Part shown: positions 1 through 4,260 of the stretch, one piece after another
Layout of the letters: every line of letters starts with the position of its first letter
How positions within the stretch are numbered: position 1 is the stretch's first letter
Origin: Cyanobacteriota bacterium
GTDB taxonomy: Bacteria; Cyanobacteriota; Cyanobacteriia; Phormidesmidales; Phormidesmidaceae
Length of the DNA: 7,274 nt
Assembly: GCA_027619675.1 (NCBI GenBank)
Contig: JAQCHG010000076.1
Location: 1 to 7,274, forward strand
Reading direction: 5' to 3'
Program-made: the position numbers and the translations under genes
Notes under the pieces: model-generated
Databases searched by the model: none
The model's input: the letters and a program-made list of their open reading frames with translations, nothing else
What the model was told of the DNA's origin: nothing

Positions 1-489
1 TTGGGCTTGATCGGTAATCACAGCCCCTGAGGGCACCACCTTACCGGCGGGCACCTCAACGTCCTGCACCAGGGCGTGCATCATCACCACACAGCCTGGG
101 CTCAGACGGGCGTTAAAAATCGTGGAGCGAAAGCCCACAAAGCAATCGTCCCCCACGTAGGCGGGGCCATGGACGATGACTTTATGGGCGAGGTGGGTGC
201 GGGCACCAATCCAAATGGCGTAGGGGCGATCGTCCTCTCCAAGGATGCGACCGGGCACCCGCCCTTGCATGACAACCCCCTCCCAGAGGCTGGTTTCAGC
301 CCCAATCTGGCAGGGGGAATCTTGATCCGCCTGAATAGACACCCCCGGCGCTACGGAGGCCCCTGGCCCAATGGCAACCGCCCCCGCCACCTGTGCAAAG
401 GGATGCACGTGGGCGGTGGCGTCCACCGTGGGTTCTAGGACTTCCGGATGCCGTGAGGTTGACGGAGCCACTGCACTGTAGTGCCCCAT
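1..489 (-). CDS. ccmM: CcmM, carboxysome assembly protein, N-terminal part (gamma-carbonic-anhydrase-like domain)
   Basis: CcmM is the scaffold of beta-carboxysomes: its N-terminal left-handed beta-helix contacts shell and adaptor proteins, and its C-terminal SSUL repeats cross-link Rubisco. Only the first 163 codons are present; the frame is open to the left edge, so the SSUL repeats lie outside. The visible protein is the gamma-CA-like domain: a short variable N-terminus (1-25), hexapeptide-type turns (26-75), then the family signature HGPAYVGDDCFVGFRS at 107-122 and NARLSPGCVVMMHAL at 126-140. The ATG at 489 follows a good GGAGGG site (501-506) with an 11-nt gap. It is the last gene seen of the ccmK2-K1-L-M operon, 89 bp after ccmL. 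Zinc-ligand positions equivalent to His102 and His107 are kept, but the first ligand position is Gln75 and neighbouring catalytic residues are replaced, so the domain is probably not an active carbonic anhydrase. The family call is very secure; the inactivity is inferred. Confidence 0.95.
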   Translation of the reverse strand, partial: MGHYSAVAPSTSRHPEVLEPTVDATAHVHPFAQVAGAVAIGPGASVAPGVSIQADQDSPCQIGAETSLWEGVVMQGRVPGRILGEDDRPYAIWIGARTHLAHKVIVHGPAYVGDDCFVGFRSTIFNARLSPGCVVMMHALVQDVEVPAGKVVPSGAVITDQAQ

Positions 490-500
490 AGCAACCAAAA

Positions 501-506
501 CCCTCC
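501..506 (-). promoter_or_regulatory. ribosome binding site of ccmM
   Basis: On the minus strand this reads GGAGGG, 11 nt before the ATG at 489. It supports that start and suggests ccmM is translated independently of ccmL, whose stop lies 89 bp upstream. Confidence 0.6.
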
Positions 507-578
507 GAACAATGTTCAGCTCTCAGCAACCACAGTTCGCGATCGCCCCGCGATCGCCCAGGATCACCCTTGGGGACC

Positions 579-881
579 TCAGCTCCAGTCCTCGCGCTTG
601 TTGTAAAGCGCACCAGAGTCAAGGGAAACGGTATCGACAATAGCGACTACCGCCGTGTCCACCGGGCGATCGACGTAGCCTTCGTGCTGACGGGCACCAC
701 TGCCTCGGGTGATGAGCACCCATTCGCCCACCCCCGCCCCCACAACATCGGCGGCCACCTCATAGTCAGGCAGCAACTCGCCCATGTCGTTTAAAAGCTG
801 CACCAGCAAAAACTTGACGCCATTGAGGCTCGGTTCCTTGCAAGTGCTTACAACCGTGCCGCGAACTTTGGCCAGTAACAT
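579..881 (-). CDS. ccmL: CcmL, carboxysome pentameric vertex protein (EutN/CcmL, BMC-P family)
   Basis: CcmL forms the pentamers that close the twelve vertices of the icosahedral carboxysome shell. The 100-residue product has the usual family length. It shows the EutN/CcmL pattern: an N-terminal strand LLAKVRGTVVSTCKEPSL, a central LLPDYEVAADVVGAGVGEW segment (residues about 36-54), then VLITRGSGARQ (about 55-65) and a C-terminal strand VDTAVVAIVDTVSL. No signal peptide or membrane segment is seen, as expected for a cytosolic shell protein. The ATG at 881 is preceded by AGGGAG five bases upstream; that site overlaps the TAG stop of ccmK1, so translation of the two genes is probably coupled. 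It ends in TGA, followed by 89 bp carrying two HIP1 palindromes before ccmM. Identification is very secure. Confidence 0.97.
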   Translation of the reverse strand: MLLAKVRGTVVSTCKEPSLNGVKFLLVQLLNDMGELLPDYEVAADVVGAGVGEWVLITRGSGARQHEGYVDRPVDTAVVAIVDTVSLDSGALYNKREDWS

Positions 882-886
882 TCGCT

Positions 887-892
887 CTCCCT
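887..892 (-). promoter_or_regulatory. ribosome binding site of ccmL overlapping the ccmK1 stop
   Basis: The minus strand reads TAGGGAGAG at 893-885, so the ccmK1 stop codon and the AGGGAG site share bases, with 5 nt left before the ccmL ATG. This layout favours coupled translation, which could help hold the ratio of vertex to facet protein. Confidence 0.6.
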
Positions 893-1229
893 AACGACCG
901 TAGGGACGAATACCGCTCACGCTTTCACGGAATTGCTCCACCGCTTCGGTGTAGCGAATGGGCAGCACAAACTCCAGGTTTTCGTGGGGACGGGCAATAA
1001 TGTGGGTGGACAGCACTTGGCCCCCGTTGACCCGCTTCACGTTCTCAACCCCAGCAGCGACGGAAGCCTGCACTTCAGACACGTCACCCCGCACGATCAC
1101 GGTGACGCGACCGCTCCCAATCTTTTCGTAACCCACCAGGGTAACGCGAGCCGCCTTCACCATGGCGTCAGCCGCTTCCACCACCGCTGGGAAGCCCAGC
1201 GTTTCAATCATTCCAACAGCAATTGCCAT
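891..1229 (-). CDS. ccmK1: CcmK1, carboxysome shell hexamer protein (BMC-H), longer paralog
   Basis: This is a single-domain BMC-H shell protein; six copies make a hexagonal tile of the carboxysome facets with a small central pore for bicarbonate, RuBP and 3-PGA. The product is 112 residues. It starts [20 protein letters not shown], has the pore loop KIGSG at 36-40, the edge motif D21-x3-K25 and the RPHENLE segment near residue 80. It ends with an extra tail ([11 protein letters not shown]) that the neighbouring ccmK2 product lacks, which is why this copy is called K1. The frame is open upstream to 1328, but the ATG at 1229 is chosen because it aligns with all BMC-H N-termini and has AGGG nine bases upstream (1239-1242). 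It lies 217 bp downstream of ccmK2 and 9 bp before ccmL. Family certainty is very high; the K1 versus K2 label rests on order and tail length. Confidence 0.96.
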   Translation of the reverse strand: MAIAVGMIETLGFPAVVEAADAMVKAARVTLVGYEKIGSGRVTVIVRGDVSEVQASVAAGVENVKRVNGGQVLSTHIIARPHENLEFVLPIRYTEAVEQFRESVSGIRPYGR

Positions 1230-1238
1230 CTTGACTAA

Positions 1239-1242
1239 CCCT
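1239..1242 (-). promoter_or_regulatory. weak ribosome binding site deciding the ccmK1 start
   Basis: The minus strand reads TTTAGGGTTAG, placing AGGG nine bases before the ATG at 1229. It supports this start over an upstream in-frame candidate at 1328. Confidence 0.45.
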
Positions 1243-1262
1243 AAATAACGCCTGCAATGTAC

Positions 1263-1296
1263 GGTCTCGGACCTATGGCTGCCGTGGAGGACGGCA
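1263..1296 (-). other. two tandem small hairpins in the ccmK2-ccmK1 spacer
   Basis: Two perfect inverted repeats lie 34-67 bases upstream of the ccmK1 start: GGTC/GACC with a 3-nt loop (1263-1273) and TGCCGT/ACGGCA with a 5-nt loop (1280-1296). In the ccmK transcript the second loop reads CCTCC, complementary to purine-rich ribosome binding sites. They could act as a processing or stability element, or tune ccmK1 translation; that is inference. Confidence 0.4.
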
Positions 1297-1446
1297 ACCC
1301 CAATGTTTTCCCCATCTGGTTTGGGCACAGCTCGCCCATCACCAGTCCAACCGCGATCGCGCCTGACCTAAGCGCACCCCACCCAAGGGATGGGATGGCC
1401 CATCGAGCTATCAAGGGGCGATCGTGCCTAGGGACAACAAGACTGT

Positions 1447-1755
1447 TTAAGTGCGGAATTGCTCCACCGCTTCGGTGTAGCGAATGGGCAGCACAAACTC
1501 CAGGTTTTCGTGGGGACGAGCAATGATGTGGGTGGACAACACTTCACCGCCATTGACGCGCTTGGCGGATTCGATCCCCGCTGCCACGGAAGCCTGCACC
1601 TCAGACACATCGCCGCGCACGATCACGGTGACGCGACCACTCCCAATTTTTTCGTAGCCCACCAGGGTCACCCGAGCCGCCTTCACCATGGCGTCGGCTG
1701 CCTCGACCACTGCCGGAAACCCCTTGGTTTCGATCATTCCAACTGCGATTGGCAT
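1447..1755 (-). CDS. ccmK2: CcmK2, major carboxysome shell hexamer protein (BMC-H)
   Basis: This is a BMC-H facet protein and the first gene of the shell operon. The 102-residue product starts [20 protein letters not shown] and has the pore loop KIGSG (36-40), the edge D21-x3-K25 and the [20 protein letters not shown] block. It ends EQFRT without the tail seen in the next gene. Length and ending match the CcmK2 type, normally the most abundant shell protein. The frame is open upstream to 1809, but the ATG at 1755 is taken because it matches family N-termini and follows a strong AGAGGGAGA site (1765-1773). It is very similar to ccmK1, and the last 65 shared bases are identical at DNA level. 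The 217-bp gap before ccmK1 is long for an operon and may allow different expression levels. Identification is very secure. Confidence 0.96.
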   Translation of the reverse strand: MPIAVGMIETKGFPAVVEAADAMVKAARVTLVGYEKIGSGRVTVIVRGDVSEVQASVAAGIESAKRVNGGEVLSTHIIARPHENLEFVLPIRYTEAVEQFRT

Positions 1756-1764
1756 TGTCGTAAA

Positions 1765-1773
1765 TCTCCCTCT
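1765..1773 (-). promoter_or_regulatory. strong ribosome binding site of ccmK2
   Basis: The minus strand reads AGAGGGAGA about ten bases before the ATG at 1755. It decides this start over the in-frame candidate at 1809 and fits a highly expressed shell protein. Confidence 0.65.
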
Positions 1774-1806
1774 GCAAGACAGGCGGACATCCCAAGGGTT
1801 AATCGT

Positions 1807-1853
1807 CAACTTTCAGAACAAGAAACTTTAGAAAAGTTAGTGTTCAGAAGTTG
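1807..1853. promoter_or_regulatory. nested inverted repeats upstream of ccmK2
   Basis: Outer arms CAACTTTCAGAAC (1807-1819) and GTTCAGAAGTTG (1842-1853) are imperfectly complementary: CAACTT/AAGTTG and GAAC/GTTC are exact. Between them sits a perfect inner repeat AACTTT/AAAGTT with a 3-nt centre (1824-1838). The whole forms one long possible stem-loop 52-98 bp upstream of the ccmK2 ATG. It could be a 5'-UTR structure or a regulator site. Confidence 0.45.
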
Positions 1854-1891
1854 GTTTTCGACCCGCTATGGCAGGGATGAACCCATTTAAA

Positions 1892-1916
1892 CTCCTATGT
1901 AAGTCAAGCATAGGAG
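1892..1916. promoter_or_regulatory. perfect inverted repeat with LysR-type T-N11-A geometry
   Basis: CTCCTATG (1892-1899) and CATAGGAG (1909-1916) are exact reverse complements separated by 9 bp. The T at 1898 and the A at 1910 give the T-N11-A spacing typical of LysR-family boxes. The CO2-responsive regulators of these genes in model cyanobacteria (NdhR/CcmR and CmpR) are LysR-type. There is no strong U tract after the repeat on either strand, so an operator is favoured over a terminator. Confidence 0.45.
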
Positions 1917-1950
1917 GGCGCTGACACCTTGGCAATATAAGCCTCAATGA

Positions 1951-1979
1951 TTGTCTCTAATATTAAATATCATTAAAAC
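1951..1979 (+). promoter_or_regulatory. candidate promoter with an overlapping TTA-N8-TAA motif
   Basis: TTGTCT (1951-1956) and TAAAAC (1974-1979) are separated by 17 bp, each matching 4 of 6 consensus bases. TTA-N8-TAA at 1963-1976 lies across the spacer and the -10 edge and fits the TTA-N7/8-TAA pattern described for CmpR/CbbR-type regulators. The fit is modest and lies in AT-rich DNA, where such matches arise easily. If real, the ndhF3 mRNA leader would be over 400 nt and would include the hairpin-rich block. Confidence 0.25.
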
Positions 1980-2018
1980 TAATGCAAAATCCTACAAATA
2001 AATTCACCTAGCGACAAG

Positions 2019-2069
2019 ATTGAGATTGCAATCCTCTCGGCCGTGATGCCCCTCGACCGCATTGAGATT
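2019..2069. repeat. direct repeat ATTGAGATT, 42-bp period
   Basis: ATTGAGATT occurs at 2019-2027 and again at 2061-2069, a 42-bp offset or four helical turns, so both copies would face the same side of the DNA. The first copy overlaps a perfect 10-bp palindrome, GATTGCAATC (2024-2033). This could be a paired regulator site. Confidence 0.35.
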
Positions 2070-2129
2070 CCCCCTTGGGCCTCGGGAGCAGGGAGGGAAT
2101 CGGGTAAGATGACTACCAATCAAGCCGTT

Positions 2130-2378
2130 CAGGAATTTCCTGGGGGCTGTGGGCGACAGGATGGGTTGTGGGGAGAAGAGGGCCGCTAAAGGCCCGTAGA
2201 TTTTTGGCTAGGGCAACTCGCCCCGCTAGGGGGCAGGGGTCGGCAACCCCAGGGCGGAGAGACCCCTGGCACGGGGGCTGGCCGCTGGGGTCCGCCCAGG
2301 GCAATGGGCGATCAGGCTCCAGCGCTTTTATCGCTGCCCAGGGTCTTACCCTGCTAGCCGCACCCCTGGGTCCAGGGG
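2130..2378 (+). other. hairpin-rich GC-rich block upstream of ndhF3 (possible structured leader or ncRNA)
   Basis: At least nine short perfect inverted repeats lie nearly end to end. They are CAGGAA/TTCCTG 2130-2142, GGGCC/GGCCC 2180-2195, GCCCC/GGGGC 2220-2234, GGGGT/ACCCC 2236-2250, CCAGGG/CCCTGG 2249-2269, CGCCCA/TGGGCG 2293-2310, CAGCG/CGCTG 2320-2336, CAGGGT/ACCCTG 2339-2353 and CCCCTGG/CCAGGGG 2363-2378. An alternative 8-bp pairing joins 2234-2241 with 2261-2268. GTCCGCCCAG occurs twice, 90 bp apart (2290 and 2380). The arrangement suggests a folded RNA leader or a small RNA; strand and function are not determined, and no known family was recognised. Confidence 0.4.
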
Positions 2379-2421
2379 AGTCCGCCCAGCGTGAGTTGGG
2401 ATACATCAAAAGAATTTGGTA

Positions 2422-4257
2422 ATGAGTCAGTTTTGGATTGATACCTGTTGGTGGGTGCCGCTTTACGGAATTTTGGGGGCGATCGCGGCCCTGCCCTGGG
2501 CCACGGGCTGGATCCGGCGCACGGGACCCCGCCCCGCCGCCTACATCAACATTGCGCTGACCCTATTGGCCTTCCTTCACGGCAGTTTGGCCTTCCAAAG
2601 CATTTGGAATCAAGGCCCCCAAACCCTCTCCATCCTCTGGTTCGAGTCCCATGATCTGTCCCTGAGCCTGTCGCTGGATCTATCGGTGCTTAACCTCGGG
2701 GCGGTGGGGCTGATCTCTGGCCTCAGTTTGCTGGCTCAAATCTTCGCCCTGGGCTATTTGGAAAAGGACTGGGCCTTGGCCCGCTTCTTTGCCCTGATGG
2801 GCATGTTCGAGGCGGCCATGAGCGGTGTGGTGCTGAGCAGTTCTCTGTTTTTGGCCTATTCCCTGCTGGAGGTGTTGACCCTGTCCACCTATCTGTTGGT
2901 GGGCTTTTGGTACGCCCAGCCCCTGGTGGTGACCGCTGCCCGCGATGCCTTTTTGACCAAGCGCATTGGCGATGTGCTGCTGCTGATGGGGGTGGTGGCC
3001 CTGGCGGCCATGGCCGGGAGCCTCAAGTTTGACGACCTCTACGAATGGGTCAAGACCGCTGATCTGGCCCCTTGGGCCGCCACCCTACTGGGGCTGGCCC
3101 TGATTGCGGGTCCCATTGGCAAATGTGCCCAGTTTCCCTTGCACCTGTGGCTGGATGAGGCCATGGAAGGTCCAAACCCCGCCTCGATTCTGCGGAACTC
3201 GGTGGTGGTCACCTGCGGGGCCTATGTGTTGATTCGGATGCAGCCGGTGGTGGTGCTGTCGCCGGTGGCGCTGTCGGCCCTGGTGGTGGTGGGCACGATT
3301 ACGGCGGTGGGGGCTTCCCTGGTGGCGATCGCCCAAGTGGACATCAAGCGGACCTTGTCCTATTCCACCAGTGCCTATCTGGGGCTGGTGTTCATTGCAG
3401 TGGGGACGGAATGGCCAGGGGTGGCCCTGATGATTTTGCTCACCCATGCCATCGCCAAGGCCCTGCTGTTCATGGCCGCCGGGGGGGTGATTCTCACCAC
3501 CACCTGCCAAGACCTAACGGAAATGGGGGGCCTGGGGCGCAAGATGCCCGCCACCACCCTGGCCTACAGCGTCGGTGCCCTCAGCATGGTAGGGCTGTTC
3601 CCCCTGGGGTGCTTCTGGGGCTATCGCCTCGGTATCGATTTTCTCTGGAAAAGCCAGCCGGTGTTGGTGGGGGTGTTTTTGCTGGTGAACTTTCTCACTG
3701 CCCTGAACTTGACGCGGGTGTTCCGCCTCGTTTTTCTGGGGGATACCCAACCCAAAACCCGCCGTGCCCCGGAGGTGCTGTGGCCCATGGCGGTGCCGAT
3801 GGTGTTTTTGGCGGTGTTTAACCTAATGGTGCCCTTGGTGATGCAGCGGCTGTACCTGCTGCCCCCCTGGCAGTACATCAATGTCACCGCCCTGGTCTTG
3901 CTGGTGGTGTCTGGGTTGGCTGGGGTGACGGTGGGGGCGGCGATTCCCCTCAGTAAGGCCCTGGCCCGATCGCGCCAGCGCACCTTCCGCATTGCCCAGG
4001 ATTTACTGGCCTACGACTTCTACACCGAGCGCCTATATCAGCTCACGGTGGTGGGGTTGGTGAGTCAATTGGCGCGGGCCAGCAACTGGTTCGATCGCTA
4101 TGTGGTGGATGGCTTTGTCAACGCCATTGGCTTTGCCTCTCTGTTGGGGGGGGAAAGCCTCAAATACAGTATTTCCGGCCAATCCCAGGGCTATCTCTTC
4201 ACCATTGTGGTGGGGGTGAGTTTGCTGGGCCTGTTGATGACTTGGACGATGTGGTAG
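2422..4257 (+). CDS. ndhF3: NdhF3, proton-pumping membrane subunit of the NDH-1MS CO2-uptake complex
   Basis: This is an antiporter-like ND5/NuoL-family subunit of photosynthetic complex I, specific to the inducible high-affinity CO2-uptake form, in the thylakoid membrane. The 611-residue product is almost entirely hydrophobic helices. Expected proton-channel residues are visible: Glu150 in LLEVLTLSTYLLVGF, Lys234 in GPIGKCAQFPLHLWLDEAMEG, Lys309 in VDIKRTLSYST and Lys347 in THAIAKALLFMAAGG. The C-terminal lateral region (about 520-611) ends in a hydrophobic anchor helix. Arg37, Tyr41 and Glu114 fall at positions I recall as lining the CO2-hydration site facing CupA in the Thermosynechococcus structure (from memory). 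The ATG at 2422 is chosen over an in-frame TTG at 2416; neither has a clear Shine-Dalgarno. Followed after three bases by ndhD3. The F3 rather than F1 or F4 assignment rests on the adjacent ndhD3-cupA. Confidence 0.95.
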   Translation: MSQFWIDTCWWVPLYGILGAIAALPWATGWIRRTGPRPAAYINIALTLLAFLHGSLAFQSIWNQGPQTLSILWFESHDLSLSLSLDLSVLNLGAVGLISGLSLLAQIFALGYLEKDWALARFFALMGMFEAAMSGVVLSSSLFLAYSLLEVLTLSTYLLVGFWYAQPLVVTAARDAFLTKRIGDVLLLMGVVALAAMAGSLKFDDLYEWVKTADLAPWAATLLGLALIAGPIGKCAQFPLHLWLDEAMEGPNPASILRNSVVVTCGAYVLIRMQPVVVLSPVALSALVVVGTITAVGASLVAIAQVDIKRTLSYSTSAYLGLVFIAVGTEWPGVALMILLTHAIAKALLFMAAGGVILTTTCQDLTEMGGLGRKMPATTLAYSVGALSMVGLFPLGCFWGYRLGIDFLWKSQPVLVGVFLLVNFLTALNLTRVFRLVFLGDTQPKTRRAPEVLWPMAVPMVFLAVFNLMVPLVMQRLYLLPPWQYINVTALVLLVVSGLAGVTVGAAIPLSKALARSRQRTFRIAQDLLAYDFYTERLYQLTVVGLVSQLARASNWFDRYVVDGFVNAIGFASLLGGESLKYSISGQSQGYLFTIVVGVSLLGLLMTWTMW

Positions 4258-4260
4258 CCC

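Larger units (their letters stand above)
1756..2421. other. 666-bp divergent intergenic control region between ccmK2 and ndhF3
   Basis: This is the longest non-coding stretch of the window and must hold the promoters for both the carboxysome operon (leftward) and the ndhF3 operon (rightward). It has two parts. About 1800-2035 is AT-rich with dyads at 1807-1853, 1892-1916, 1963-1976 and 2024-2033. About 2100-2400 is GC-rich and densely filled with short perfect hairpins. Open frames exist across the GC-rich part on both strands, but none resembles a known protein, and Arg/Gly/Pro-rich composition is expected from any GC-rich DNA. No tRNA, tmRNA, RNase P RNA or SRP RNA signature was recognised. 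Confidence 0.8.

Noticed and set aside
76..640. Several open frames on both strands over the first 640 bases
   Set aside because: They are other-frame shadows of ccmM and ccmL, whose correct frames give clear family proteins.
1459..1890. 143-codon plus-strand frame
   Set aside because: It is antisense to ccmK2, which is certain; a parallel plus-strand frame over ccmK1 gives a near-identical peptide simply because the two paralogs are similar.
1902..1907. TTGACT on the minus strand as a -35 box for ccmK2
   Set aside because: No acceptable -10 hexamer lies 16-18 bp downstream; the best AT-rich hexamer is only 11 bp away.
2111..2400. Known housekeeping RNA (tmRNA, RNase P RNA, SRP RNA, 6S RNA)
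   Set aside because: I found none of the landmark sequences I know, such as the RNase P P4-type GAGGAAAGTC or the tmRNA GG-TTTCGAC 5' end. A 6S-like fold cannot be excluded by eye but is not supported.
2113..2409. 98-codon open frame on the minus strand across the hairpin-rich block
   Set aside because: GC-rich DNA leaves frames open on both strands; the product is Pro/Arg/Ala-rich, unlike any family I know, and would be antisense to the ndhF3 leader.
3085..3992. Long open frames on both strands inside ndhF3
   Set aside because: They are other-frame artefacts of GC-rich coding DNA; the ndhF3 frame is continuous with intact family motifs.
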